Source: Rugalucina vietnamica (lineage: Eukaryota; Mollusca; Bivalvia; Lucinida; Lucinidae). Taken from it: DNA of 64,000 bases. The DNA lies in the NCBI GenBank assembly GCA_964017185.1, contig OZ024871.1:62485226-62549225 (forward strand), written 5' to 3'. The notes below the pieces were generated by a model, which was not told the DNA's origin, made no database searches, and saw nothing but the letters and a program-made list of their open reading frames with translations. Numbering within the stretch: the first letter of the stretch is position 1; the number at the start of each line of letters is the position of its first letter. The position numbers were made by a program, and so were the translations under genes. Positions 45,272 to 56,880 of this stretch are shown one piece after another.

Positions 45272-46074
45272 ATTTCAAAATAAAATGAGCATAGTAATCA
45301 GACATGATGTCAGGTTGTTGTGACATTAAACTGTTAACTGTAGCCATTACTCAAGATACATTTCTGACAGTTTTAATGGTTTTGAAACAGATATCGCAAC
45401 ATTACAGAGTTAATTATCACCAGTTTACTACTCCAGACTGACATAAACTGTACTGATACTAACTTTGTCACTGTATAATTATTTCAGTTGCCACATAAAT
45501 ATACTGTTACTTGTGTGCGACAGTGTCTCGTTGGTGCATTCATATGCAAAGCCAGATGTCAGAATGACAAAGACTTTCCAGTTGTCCAAGTTGATTAGTA
45601 CAGACCTACAAGAATTAAGATCGCTAACCTAAATTAGCCGCTGTTCCATCCTCAAGAGAACTAAAACAATCTGAATATTAATAGATCATGCAGATATTTG
45701 ATTTTGTTTGATTCAATGCCCTACATTCAATACAGAAGCGAAGATAACCGTAATTAGCGGACAGTCATCCTACCCACACTGTAGAAAAAAAAATCATTTT
45801 AATGACATTCACTGAATCAGTGCAGTTCTTTTCCTTGAATAATCTACTCAAATTGAGCAAATTTCTTGTCAGCAATTTAATCGTAATCACTTCTAGGGAG
45901 CAGGAATATCGACAGGCAGCTCCTGTAAATCTCATTAGATTAGCTATGTGTCTCGAAAATTATGTCGTGACACATGTTTATGTAAAAAAGGTTAAGATAA
46001 TTGCTTTCAGTTTCTCTCTAACTGATATCTACATGATAAGGGGCTCTGAATTTTCTTAAAAATCAGGGTTAAAC

Positions 46075-46818
46075 CTTAAGTTCGATTCGCATGCGCCAAA
46101 TATACACATGAGTACATGTGTAACTTTACTTTGGAGTGTAAAAATACTCCGGTATGCAAATAACATGTGAGTAAATTTAAATTGCGTTCGCAAAGATTTT
46201 TTCCACATTTTTATGTCAAAATAAATCATTTCTGGATTAAAACTGGTTCATTTACGTTTTCTGTATATGCAAAACAAGAAGGGGCTGCTTCTATGTGTTC
46301 CTGTAGAACTTGGTCAACATTGGCAGCAGAGGAGAATCTGGTAATGGTCAGGCTTCACCTTAGCAGTTATACATCCTTTCACAAGGAATTACTCTTAAAT
46401 TGCCACAGGGATCCTCACCAAGCATGATGAAAATAGTGAAGCTGACTGCACTCCATATGATCTGAAATGTGTTGAATGACAAAACTCTTATTCAACAACA
46501 ATGTCAACAGTTTCAGCAACTATCATATAATCAGTAAAGAACAAAAAATGTGAAAATTCTTTATCTAAAAGCAGATATTGACTTGGAAGAAAAATATTCA
46601 TGCGTAAATTTTACTTTGCGCACGCATGACTAATAATAGTAAAATTTACATGAATGTAAAAGTAAAAATAAAATTTGCGTCTGATCAGACGAAGGAGTTT
46701 ATTTACTCATGGGTAAATATTTGCGGTCACATGCGCTATTTGCTTACCCCGAGTAAAATTAACACACCGGAGTAAATTAACATGTGTGTATTTTTGGCTC
46801 ATGCGAATTGGACTTAAG
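46075..46818. mobile_element. TIR element, 744 bp
   Basis: Ends are inverted: CTTAAGTTCGATTCGCATGC on the left and GCGAATTGGACTTAAG on the right, with further inverted motifs inside (ATACACA, TTTACTC, CGGAGTAAA). The ORF at 46167-46427 shows no protein features. Confidence 0.65.
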
Positions 46819-46940
46819 ACTGTGACTCTTATAGGCCGATAAAATGTGGATAAACTGGGTATATGTATAGACCAGTTTACTCAAAGGTGTGAATTCTCTG
46901 CTGATTATGGAGTTCATGCATTATGATTGCAATCCTTTGA

Positions 46941-47177
46941 GCCTGTGGGTGAGGAAACCAACAATTAGGGTTCCGACCAGGTCCGACAGAAACCGGGCTG
47001 TACAGTCACAGAAGATGGTTACATGTAAAGGCTGTAATTTTTTTATTAGAAAGTAGAGGAATAATGAACTATCCGTGTAGCGAAAACAAAGGCGCTGATC
47101 AGCTTCGCAGTTACTGCGAAGCTGATCTGCGCCTTTGTTTTCGCCTATGCAGATTGTTGGTTTTTCCCATGCGGCGG
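46941..47177. mobile_element. hairpin-cored MITE, copy 1
   Basis: Ends GCCTGTGGGTGAGGAAACCA and TGGTTTTTCCCATGCGGCGG. The core at 47080-47144 is a near-perfect ~30 bp stem (GCGAAAACAAAGGCGCTGAT..). Copy 2 is at 51716-51948. Confidence 0.75.
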
Positions 47178-47635
47178 TTCATTTAGGATTCTGTTTATCT
47201 GTTTAGAAAGCAGCAACTACTAGAGTATACCTTGATCTAGCAAAACAAGAAATGTAATCATTTTATTATTTTGGGCACTGATGATAGTTTCTTAGTTGAT
47301 GATAAGTGTTAAGTTTGTTTCAACCTTTTTCAACTATATAAGCATTGGGCTAGCTTATACACTGCTGTTCACGCGACTGCCGGCCATATTTTTTTTAGGT
47401 CAATTTTGTATATTTTTATATCCAGAGCATCGTAAACTACACTATATATGAGAGTTGTGACTGTACTTTGAGAAAGTGCGGGTCAAGATGCATGTTTGTG
47501 ATAGTTTATCAAAATAATGTCATGTTATCTGTGCAATTGCAGATATGCATCTAAACAAGCATGTAACTTCCTCATTAAATTAAGTCCCCAAATTTGTGCA
47601 ATTCTGTCTTGTCTAAAATATATTTTTTTCTATAG

Positions 47636-47729
47636 GAAACCAGCAACTACAGTAATCCATCGACACCGGCTTCTAGACACCCAGATGCAATACACCTTAC
47701 CAGCTACACCGACTGAGAAAATTGGTTAA
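47636..47729 (+). CDS. possible terminal exon, unrecognised
   Basis: A strong polypyrimidine acceptor (ATTTTTTTCTATAG) opens a 30-codon frame (KPATTVIHRHRLL, then TQMQYTLPATPTEKIG) to TAA. No upstream exon or poly(A) signal was paired with it, so it may be chance. Confidence 0.2.
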
Positions 47730-48432
47730 AGGCCTAATAAGTGACAATAAGGACAAGCGAAGTACCCCAACGTGTAAGTACATGTAGTTTTCGTGGACAT
47801 GAATGGTTCATATTGAGATTATTGCTGGTGCCATTCTTTCAATTAATGTCAATCAAAGTATTCCAGTTACCGCTCAAAACAATTTTGACTGAATTTCAAG
47901 CATGTGAAACATTGTATAAGGATACGACCTATCTCAGTATCTATTTACACGCATAATATGTCGTAAACCACATGTTTAAATGTGTCAATTACCTGGGGAC
48001 AGGGCGGGTTGACCAGTGACCGCATCATCAGCTAATTATCAAGTAATTAATGAGAATTTTCACCGGCGCGATAAGGTACATGTAAGCAAACAATTACAGG
48101 TAATACATGTAAAAGTGCATGCGAAATATGTTGATCGCTACAGGTTTTTGAACCATTGCAACTCGTACACGTATACAGCTCGAAGAGGTACAGTACACGA
48201 TGAATGAATGGCACTTACCAGGCGAAGACAATCCAGGCACGTAAATGTGAAGTAACGGGTAGCCCACTACTAGAGTGGCCGCATTGATCAGTTTTGTCCC
48301 GTTTCGACTGTTTAGTTAATGGAAGCAAAATGACTTTTGCCACGACATGTTTACAAAATGGCATTATAAAACATAATCGTATTTGTGAAAAAGTACAACA
48401 ACAGTATTTTCAGAAGGAACAATATTGCGACA

Positions 48433-48577
48433 ATGCCTGGGCCTAGGAAAGCAAACAGCAACAAGTTGTTTAAAGACAATGCCAAACAACATAAGTCTAT
48501 GGCGGAGGAAAATAAGAACAATGTCCAAGACAATTCTCAGTCTTCGTCGCGAAATTTTTTTTTCTGCTGCTGGACAG
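48433..48577 (+). CDS. possible first coding exon, unrecognised
   Basis: The ATG has A at -3. 48 codons follow: MPGPRKANSNKLFKDNAKQH, KSMAEENKNNVQD, SQSSSRNFFFCCWT, ending at CAG|GTGTCT, phase 1. The start is polar and the end is an aromatic/Cys cluster that could be a lipid-anchored segment. Some phosphatases of the CTDSP group have a comparable N-terminus, but this is only a resemblance. If unspliced the frame ends at TGA 48583-48585. Confidence 0.35.
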
Positions 48578-49047
48578 GTGTCTGACAAGTAAAGGTCAAT
48601 CAGATTTCAATTTCGTGGACAAAAGCTTATTTTGTAAGACAGTACTTTTATATTGATATTTTAATTTTGTAAATTTTGCCGGACATTAGACTGACAGAAA
48701 GAAATTTTGAAATTTTCCGCTGGACATAATGAAATTTTATAGGTTTTGTCCGGCAGATCGGCACTTTTCGCAAAACTGAGCTCTTTACATGTACATGTAC
48801 TATATATGCCAAACGATATGGACAAGTAAGATTGAATTCTAAGAACAGAACATTGGAATCACACCTTTTGAATATTTGGGTCTTAGCAACATCGTAAGCA
48901 AGTCATAAGTGGTCCCTTGACAGGACAAGAAAGTTTCGAGTCTGAACTGATTCACAACAGGACTACCGTGACAATTTTCGATAGCTTGTGTCAAGCGATT
49001 CAAGGAAATCTGTATAGCAGAGAAAGACTATAATCTATGTACTTTTC

Positions 49048-50140
49048 TTACATACCTCTATCATAAAGATAGAAAAATTCCGGTTTTTTAGTGGTGGTAG
49101 ATAAATAGAATCCATCATGGGTGGTCAGTGGAGATAGGAAAATCCCAACCCGAGGGTCCACCCGTTCCAGTGGGAAACGAGGCTCGCCGAGTTTCCCACC
49201 GGAACGGTGGACCCGAGGGTTGGGATTTTCCTTTCTCCACTGACCACCCATGATCGATTCTTTTTCTTACATACCCCGATTAAGCCTAAATTCATTTTAC
49301 CGGTAACGTCACCTGGTACCGTGCTTTAATTAACTCAGTCTGATGACGTTGTGTTTATTGCGGATATGACGTCAAATGTAAATAAATCGTTGTCAAATTG
49401 AAAAGAGATGCAGTTTTGATTTGTTTTTCGTTGAAAACGAGTGTGAATCAAGAATATACCCTATGAATTCACACCAGTGTAGTCTAGTATTGCTGGAAGC
49501 AGCTGCTTTGGGCTAGAAACGATCGAATTTAGTCGCGTGCTTTTCTTATCTTGTATGAGCAACCAAGCGAGCAGTGTAAGATAGATTTGTCTACCACCGC
49601 TAAAATACCGGAATTTTTCTATCTTTATGAAAGAGGTATGTAAGAAAAATCGATCTTACACTGCTGGTTTGGTTGCTCATGCAAGATAAGAAAAGCACGC
49701 GATATAATTCGATCGTTTCTACTGCTTGCAGCAATGGCGTTCACCAAAACTAGACAAAAGTGATGTTTTTCACAGCGAGTATTCTTGAATCACGCTCGTT
49801 TTAAAATAAATACAAGTAAAAACTACATCACTATTGACTTTGACAACGATTTATTTACATTTGACGTCACATCCGTAATATGCACAACGTCACAAGAGTT
49901 AAAGCACGGTACCAGGTTACGTTACCGGTAAAAGGATAAAATCGGAGTATGTAAGAAAAAGAATCGATCATGGGTGCCCAGTGGATAAAGGAAAATCCCA
50001 ACCCTCGGGTCCACCGTTCCAGTGGGAAACTCGGCGAGCCTCGTTTCCCACTGGAACGGGTGGACCCTCGGGTTGGGATTTTCCTATCTCCACTGGGCAC
50101 CCATGATGGATTCTATTTTTACAACGATCGTAGCAAATTT
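49048..50140. mobile_element. large foldback (inverted-repeat) element
   Basis: Two arms of ~500 bp mirror each other about ~49620: TTTACCGGTAACGTCACCTG near 49300 is answered near 49920, and GTAAATAAATCGTTGTCAAA near 49380 near 49850. Each arm ends in its own palindrome (49131-49240 and 49990-50095) built on GGAAAATCCCAACCC, GGTCCACC and CGTTCCAGTGGGAAAC. A third block (CTTACATACCTCT..AATTCCGG) occurs at 49048 and inverted at 49610. The ORFs here are palindrome frames. Confidence 0.8.
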
Positions 50141-50689
50141 GTTCGTTTGAACCTGGGGGCCTTTTTGTACCAAACATGTTGTTATCCTTCAAACTACATG
50201 TACTACTGATTAACCGATTTTCTTCATCTCTTATGATCTTTCTGATGGCAATCAGTTTATTTGAAAGTGCGGACTTTTTGAATGAACGTGAGAACTCGTA
50301 TACATGTAATTAAAATCCTGTTTACCGAATTATGTTATGGGAGTTTAAAACGACAAAATAATGTCAGCTTGTACAGTTTGTACAACATTCTCCAGTAACA
50401 ATCACAATCTCAGTTACATACGATGTCATGTATTAAAAAGTAATAATTCATATACATGTATTGTGCAAAGCAACAAAGGATCTCGGAAGATTTCTTTAGT
50501 GAGATTGCCCAAGAAATCTTCAAAATCTCAAGTTCCGGGCACTTAAATGAAGTTTATTACAGTCGAAAAGTAAGTTTCTGTTGTATTTAGACATGTAATG
50601 TTGTGTGTAAGTCAAGAAGTGACTACTTTAAAAATTGGACAAAATCTTTGAATTTCATATAGGAGCATATAGGAAATAGGAAACTTTTT

Positions 50690-50800
50690 ATAAGTCCACG
50701 TTCCCCCCCTTGCCCAATCAAAATATTTTGAACACAACTGTGTTTTTGTAAAGGACATATTATATCTAAATGTCATGTTTGGGCAAGGGGGGGAAGGCTG
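50690..50800. repeat. short inverted repeat
   Basis: TTCCCCCCTTGCCCAA is answered about 70 nt later by TTGGGCAAGGGGGGGAA. Confidence 0.7.
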
Positions 50801-51715
50801 TCAAAAAGCCCAAAAACCGATAAACGGGCTCAGCTCTATTATTTGTAATGTACCAAGGCTATGGAAATATACTGTATATGTATGTTCTACCTGAATGAAC
50901 AGACTATCTGTCCTATTTTAATAGGTAAACACATTAAGTGTACACCTTACAATGCATATAAATATACTGTGCAAATATGTTTCTCAATTTTTGACGGTTT
51001 ATGTTGTATTTGAGATGTGCGTCCGTGGACTTAAAACCTAACGTTACATTAGCAACACACAACTATTGGTTTTACCTTAATTCGATACATGCAAGGCTCT
51101 GTCAGAAGAACTTCCATAATGTCTACAAACCATTAGGAGTCACTGTTCAAAGTAAAAGTTGCTTAATATTTTTGCATAGTATATTTAAGGTACAGGTTTT
51201 TGCAAAAGTGATGGGCAGTGTTTATAAATCTGATAAACATGATGTACCAGTTATTCGTCCATAAATAGTTTCTACCCACTATTTTAGGTTGCAATAAGCA
51301 TATTATAGTATTTTCTTGATATTCTATGGCAAATAAGTTGTTTTCTGACAAAATAATTTTTCGAAAAAATCTGACCCCCTCCCCCTTTGGCACAGATTTA
51401 TGCTGCAGGTATGTAACATCAAAAGGTTTCCGCCATGTTGTTGCATTAAACAAACCTTTTATTTTACGGAGAATGCAACATTTTTTCTATAAGATTAACA
51501 CAGAAGCTGTCAGAAACACTCAAACTTTGGGCGGAAAACCTATATTTTCTTCCGAGATCCTTTGAATCGCATCTGTTTCCATGTTGCAAAATTGTCGATT
51601 GTACAGTAAGAAAATGGCTGCTAGAGTATCTGCACATAAATATACAGGCTGATCTGTTTTAATAATGCTAGGAGAACTTTTAAAGTTTTCTGTGTTCACC
51701 TTCAACTTATTTGAG

Positions 51716-51948
51716 CCGCCTCGTGGGAAAACCAATAATGTGGTTTCCGAACAGGTCCGACACAAACCGACCTGTACAGTCACAGAAAAGAGCTAGAAGC
51801 TTGAAATTTTGGATTTAAGAAGAAGAAGAGGAAGTGAACTATCCGAGTTGCGAAAACAAAGGCGCTGATCAGCTTCGCGGTTACCGCGAAGCTGGTCTGC
51901 GTCTTTGTTTTCGCCTAGATGCAGATTGCTGGTTTTCACATGAGGCGG
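51716..51948. mobile_element. hairpin-cored MITE, copy 2
   Basis: Same structure as 46941-47177: ends CCGCCTCGTGGGAAAACCA and TGGTTTTCACATGAGGCGG, shared inner blocks CAGGTCCGACA and CTGTACAGTCACAGAA, and core hairpin at 51850-51914. Confidence 0.8.
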
Positions 51949-52151
51949 CACGTTAATTTACTTCCAATTACATAACCTAGATGCATATAATGTAAATTTT
52001 ATTCTCTTGACACCGCGAGGGCAGTGGTGATGTTCCACTGAGTAGGGTTTCTCGTTACAACGCCTAGTTTTACTTTCCTTTTCATCTATAATAAATTGAA
52101 CAAAACACACAAAGATATCTTTATAATAAGCTTATTTGATATGCATTACAG

Positions 52152-52334
52152 TTTGAAGCAAGACATGGCAACGAGCAACACAAGCGGTTGCAGTATCAAC
52201 TTGGTCAGCTTTTTACACAGCTTGATTGTCCGGTAACCGGCTTGCCCTTGCCCGTAGATGTTGTAGAAACTTTCCCTGAAAACTGCACAACAGAATTCGC
52301 TAGGAATCACATCAATCAACTTGTGTTTGGATAA
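52152..52334 (+). CDS. terminal coding exon of an unrecognised gene
   Basis: Acceptor ATATGCATTACAG, then 60 codons open in phase 0 to TAA. The reading begins FEARHGNEQHKRLQYQLGQL, continues FTQLDCPVTGLPLPVDVVE and ends TEFARNHINQLVFG. Balanced composition, an amphipathic helix then a Pro-containing loop and a second helix look like a real globular C-terminus. AATAAA lies 280 nt downstream. I do not recognise the family. It is not phase-compatible directly with the candidate exon at 48433-48577, so either another exon intervenes or they belong to different genes. Confidence 0.6.
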   Translation, partial: FEARHGNEQHKRLQYQLGQLFTQLDCPVTGLPLPVDVVETFPENCTTEFARNHINQLVFG

Positions 52335-52613
52335 AGATACTCATCTAGCGGCTGTCCTTTGATGTTGACACTTAGATACAACTTTATTAACCCACTGAGC
52401 TCATCTTTACACCTCATTTACCGGCGTAATTTGATGTCTATTTGAGAAAGCAAGATTCCCATTTGTTGTTTTTTTTATCTAATATTAAAAGCCCAAACTG
52501 AGCAAAATATCATCGACTAAACTGTCATATCCATATGAATGAGGACCTCATGAGGACCATATGACAGAGGGCCTCAGGGAAGATTGGACAAGTCCAACTG
52601 AGCTTCCTCTATA

Positions 52614-52619
52614 AATAAA
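52614..52619 (+). terminator. candidate poly(A) signal AATAAA
   Basis: Canonical hexamer 280 nt after the stop of the exon at 52152-52334. Confidence 0.5.
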
Positions 52620-52639
52620 GGCATTACTTTTTTTTTTTT

Positions 52640-54674
52640 CATATACAGTTTTTCGATTCTTCTGAAGTCTTAATCTGCTGTACTCATATTGTAGTATAAG
52701 CCCAAATGTTTTATTTTTCACGGAATATGCTCCTGTAGGTAATTATCATGGGAATTCGAGACTGACAAACGGACAGTACTGGCAGTCTGCATTTAAAGAT
52801 CATATGGTCAACCATCAGTTTTATTCATTTACATTGTGACCATTTTCAAGTAGTTTATAGTATATGTTTCGATATACGAATTCTGTTTCAGTTAACTTTG
52901 ACGCCCGGCTCGATATGAACAGAGCTCATGTTACTTTACTTTCATGAAATGTGTACCACTTGTACAAAGTAGTTGTATTAATAAGATGGTATAAATTTGC
53001 TTAGAATTTGATAATTTGCTTATTATTACTTATGTTTATGTTATTATACATCTGTACCAAACGATAAGGTGTAAATAAACAAATTTGATATGGTAGACAC
53101 CAGTTTGTCAATTATATTGCGACAGCTATGTTTGGTTAGTAGTCAGACACCTCGGCTCTCACTGAACCATATGTTTGTTACGTCAGTGACTTACGTGGGA
53201 ATGTTGAATGACAAATAAAAACGCCCACATGACGTCTTGGCTTATTGGGTCCAAGCATGAAATAAATTACGAAATATTGAACACAGTTGTGCTATCTTAT
53301 GTTTCTATAGCTTAGATATCCTTTAGGCAGATATACTTTATGCAACACAGTTGTTGATAAATGTGGGTCTCTGTTTAAATTTAAAATATGGTCATTAATT
53401 TTAAAATTTCCACCACTGCATGTTAGATAATGCAGTTTACATGTACATGTGCATAATCATAATTATTACACTATACTATGGAACATTGTTTTGATCCCTT
53501 CAGTTTAAGTGCCTTTTAATTGAGGGAGGTTTGTAAAACAGTTACTCACTGAAGTTAAAACATCAACCAAAAACATGTGGTGTGCAATGGTAATTAATTA
53601 CTTGCCATGAGCGTTCATCTTAAAATCATCAAGGTGTAATAAGTTGTTGCATTCTACTTGCACGTTTGAAGTCCGACTGTACATCTCCCCGTACGTATTC
53701 TGACTTAAGAACTTTTATACGATTCTTACAAGTGTGTTTTATGGCACGCTTTCAGAGCATTGTAATGTTTATCAAAATAAAGATCATTTTGACAGCTTTG
53801 TTTGTAAATTGTTGACTAACAAACAATGCTTCTTTTGGATGCTGTTCAAGTATGTTAGTCAAACTGCTTGTTTGCATCTCAACTGTCAGACAAACAGACA
53901 CATTGGTCAAAGGGCAAGACGGCACACACTGATAATCATTACTGGGACACGATAACCAAAGATGGGTATTTGAAATAAACGACCTTCTACTCAGGGGGTA
54001 GAATTACGTTGCTGATTGTCTTTTTACCCGTGGCGAATTTCTCTTAAGAATTTGCCAACGTCTCGCCACTAAAGACTGAATTGGGAACATATTGCATTTG
54101 AAATATTGAATACTGGTCATTGTCATTAAGCGTGTGTCTGCAATGTATTACAGATTCGGTATTTCTTCGATAAAGATTTATTTATGAAACATGGTTTTGT
54201 CAGATCGCACCCAAAACAAAATATATTGACATGTACATTTATTTGTTAAGTTTATTTAATTAACAGTAGCGATGAGATCTAAACATATTTACAAAGTCAT
54301 ATTGAAGCGCGCAAATCGCGATGAAGGTAACATTGAGCATATCAAGATCAATGGCAAGAAAGACAAGTAATATGAGCACACTTCCTATCGAGCTGGGCGG
54401 TCTAACTTGTCAAGTCTAACTTGTCAAGTTGTTTGATAAACGATTGTTTTCTTATTTTACAATCTACAGTTTGAATAGATATATTTCAAAATCCAGCGTG
54501 ATGATAAGCACTGCCCTAAATTGGTTAAATGAATTAACCTAAATATAATTTGCCTACTAGAAACCACTGGAGTATGGTACGTTGTAGATGCAGAAAGTCC
54601 TTTACTTAACCTAACAAGAAAACAGACCTGTTGTCTTCGTAGTTTCTATCTACAACCGTGCATCGAAATTCCAT

Positions 54675-54680
<6 letters not shown>
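52640..54680. other. no gene recognised
   Basis: AT-rich intergenic or intronic sequence. The 73-codon ORF at 53734-53955 has no domain or splice support. Confidence 0.35.

Positions 54681-54750
<70 letters not shown>
54681..54750. repeat. (AT)n microsatellite
   Basis: About 35 AT dinucleotides abutting the inverted repeat at 54751. Confidence 0.95.
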
Positions 54751-54754
<4 letters not shown>

Positions 54755-55119
54755 GGATTAAACCATTAACAGTGCAAGAATAAATCAAACTAAGCGCGCT
54801 TTCGGCTTTCGCCTTCTTCAGAGTCAATATGTATTTACAGGTAAAAACTGGAAAAAAATGAAAGGGCGTTCATGAATTAATTTTAAGTCGTTTACCCACT
54901 GCCGAACATACAGTGGTGTCAACTTTGTCACATTTCATGTGATTTTTGTGTATTTGTGTATTTTTGCATTGTTTTTTTTTTATTTATTTTGTTTATTTAC
55001 CTATTTTCATTTTTTTCCAGTTTTTACCTGTAAATACATATTGACTCTGAAGAAGGCGAAAGCCGAAAGCGCGCTTAGTTTGATTTATTCTTGCACTGTT
55101 AATGGTTTAATCCCCCTAT
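54751..55119. repeat. inverted repeat with ~107 bp arms, Penelope-tail-like
   Basis: Arms 54751-54857 and 55012-55119 are almost exact complements. Read outward each contains CTGAAGAAGGCGAAAGCC then GAAAGCGCG, the CTGANGA...GAAA pattern reported near the ends of Penelope-like elements. The spacer is T-rich. Confidence 0.75.
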
Positions 55120-55203
55120 ATACTTATTTCAATCATTTTCGAATCCTTTCTTAGGATCCAGTGCCACCGGGAAGATTTTTGTTTAATGTTTGTCCTATTT
55201 CTC

Positions 55204-55207
<4 letters not shown>

Positions 55208-55242
<35 letters not shown>
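55208..55242. repeat. (AT)n microsatellite
   Basis: About 17 AT dinucleotides just beyond the inverted repeat. Confidence 0.95.
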
Positions 55243-55246
<4 letters not shown>

Positions 55247-55264
55247 AAAATAATGACATCTGGA

Positions 55265-55745
55265 TTTTTACATTATTTAATTACCGCGACCGGTTTCGTT
55301 ATACTCATCAGGCGGATTTAACATAGTAACATAGCAACGTTAGTAACGTTTGTAAATAAACACATAATAACGCGACGTAAAACGTCGCAACGTTCATGAC
55401 ATCAGCAAGTTCTGTTAAGTTTAGGTTGAATATATTTAAGAAATATTTTTCTTTTGACAACCTAGCTGAAACATCATCGACGTGAAATTTATAGAAAGGA
55501 AAAATAGAATATTTAGGATCAGTAGAACAACAGCGATCTACATGCGCAGAGACGGGTAGTTGTCTTGTTGAAGGGATTCTAATTTGCTGGTCTATTTCTC
55601 AGTTTGTCGCCCGTCTGTCCGATGTAAAATTCTTTGCAGCCGTTGCAGATTAAAACATAAAGAACATTTTGCACGGCACAGTCCATGTCTTCTTTGACGT
55701 GAAAAGTTTTGTTCTGCAAAGTTATGGTTGATCCTTCAATTAAGT
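55265..55745 (-). mobile_element. Penelope-like element remnant with GIY-YIG endonuclease domain
   Basis: Minus strand encodes KTFHVKEDMDCAVQ, NVLYVLICNGCKEFYIGQT and GDKLRNR, the GIY-YIG motif with its Cys pair. After a frameshift follow RIPSTRQLPVSAHVDRCC, YSIFPFYKFHVDD and RLSKEKYFLNIF, as in the endonuclease tail of Penelope-like elements. The reverse transcriptase is absent (5'-truncated). A hammerhead-like core, CTGATGAGTATAACGAAAC, is at 55293-55311. Confidence 0.8.
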
Positions 55746-55784
55746 GTTTATAATGATATGATGTTCATGGAGGTATTAACCACA

Positions 55785-55882
55785 ATGGCTTACATGAACC
55801 CGGAAGGGGTTCATTCACTTTGCACGCGACCCACTGTGGTTCATAGCTCCATGAACGTCAGAAAATGAAAATCTTTTCTTAA
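55785..55882. repeat. second copy of the GGTTCATAGCTCCATGAAC repeat
   Basis: Shares GGGGTTCATTCACTTTG, CCACTGTGGTTCATAGCTCC and the TTTTCTTAAATA tail with 44750-44885. Confidence 0.65.
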
Positions 55883-56604
55883 ATATAAACAGTTCAGAGG
55901 GCAAATATAATTATTCTCAAATCTACACGGCAGATATTGACAGTACATTAGGTTGTCACATCAGTTAATATTATTTAAAAACTCATATATGGCTCACAAA
56001 CATTGCAACTGAATAACACAGACTTATATACTGGCTCCTTTGTTTCGAGCAGGTCTCTAACAAACATATACACCTACTCAACAAAGGAAGTTTTGGCTGG
56101 AGGTGTATAAGTTTCCCGCCGTTTATTATACACCGGTGTATAATATTCGGCGGGAAACTTATACACCGGTCTCTAATATCAGGCGGAAAACTTATCAGTC
56201 CTCCTGTAGATATATGTTGTGATTTTTATATTAGACTCAATAAAAGGTAAGTACATTATGTAATGGGTCAGATGCACCGCAAAAATAATGTTTTCGTCGT
56301 GTTCAAAGACATATTTTAGTCAAGGCTGATTGGAAGCCTTTTTAGCAAATCGTGGTTAAGAATCTTCTTTCTAATGTTAAATGCAGTTTCTTGCTACAGA
56401 GTATTTAAAATCCTTTGCGGTAAAAGAAAATAAAAGAAAATTCCGGTTTCATTTACATGTATTTACAATTCCCCCAAACGTTATGTTAAACGAATAGTCG
56501 CATACATTTGTGTGAAACTAGCTCTTGCTTCCTGGTTCCATTGTCAGTAGAAGGTTAGGGTTAGTGTGAGTTGAATGAGAAACCTGGCAGTAGGAACGAA
56601 CATC

Positions 56605-56880
56605 ACACAGTTATGTTCTCTTTCATTTCATTCAGACGCAACATAAATTATTTATTATCTTTACTTCCTTATTTGGGAAACGAGGTATAACACATCGAAC
56701 ACTACAATGAATATGACGTAAGCATATAACCCCTCTGAATTTCATTGAACCATCTAGCATTTCATGTACAGCATATGGATTCATACTCGCAGCGTTATAT
56801 CTTGATACATAATAGAAAACACAACAACATATACGTGTGTGATGGCGAGCACAGACCGGAGCACGTTATCTTTATTCGAA
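56605..56880. repeat. segmental repeat A
   Basis: Nearly identical to 58133-58422 (TATGTTCTCTTTCATTTCAT to GTTATCTTTATTCGA). Confidence 0.85.

Larger units (their letters stand above)
41541..46074. other. AT-rich region with short duplications; no exon recognised
   Basis: Searched for the missing N-terminal CAP exon without a convincing result. Local duplications: 42817-42890 (TCAAATATTTGAATTGAAAT twice), 43100-43260 (ACGAACGGTATGAACAAG twice), 44890-44965 (TTGCAATAAATAAAATATAC twice). Confidence 0.35.

Noticed and set aside
45802-46059. 85-codon plus-strand ORF
   Set aside because: No recognisable domain, biased AT-rich codons and no exon signals.
46419-46461. 43 nt minus-strand mini-exon reading IIWSAVSFTIFIMLG, a possible signal peptide
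   Set aside because: Splice signals are good but there is no ATG in frame and no phase-matching partner exon; all three frames are open in so short a piece.
49048-50209. ORFs on both strands with similar products (NPRVHRS, PLERVDPRVG)
   Set aside because: They arise from the palindromic core GGAAAATCCCAACCC and its complement, not from genes.
51396-51408. 13 nt microexon between a strong acceptor and GTATGT
   Set aside because: Splice signals alone are too common; the phase does not link the exons at 48433 and 52152.
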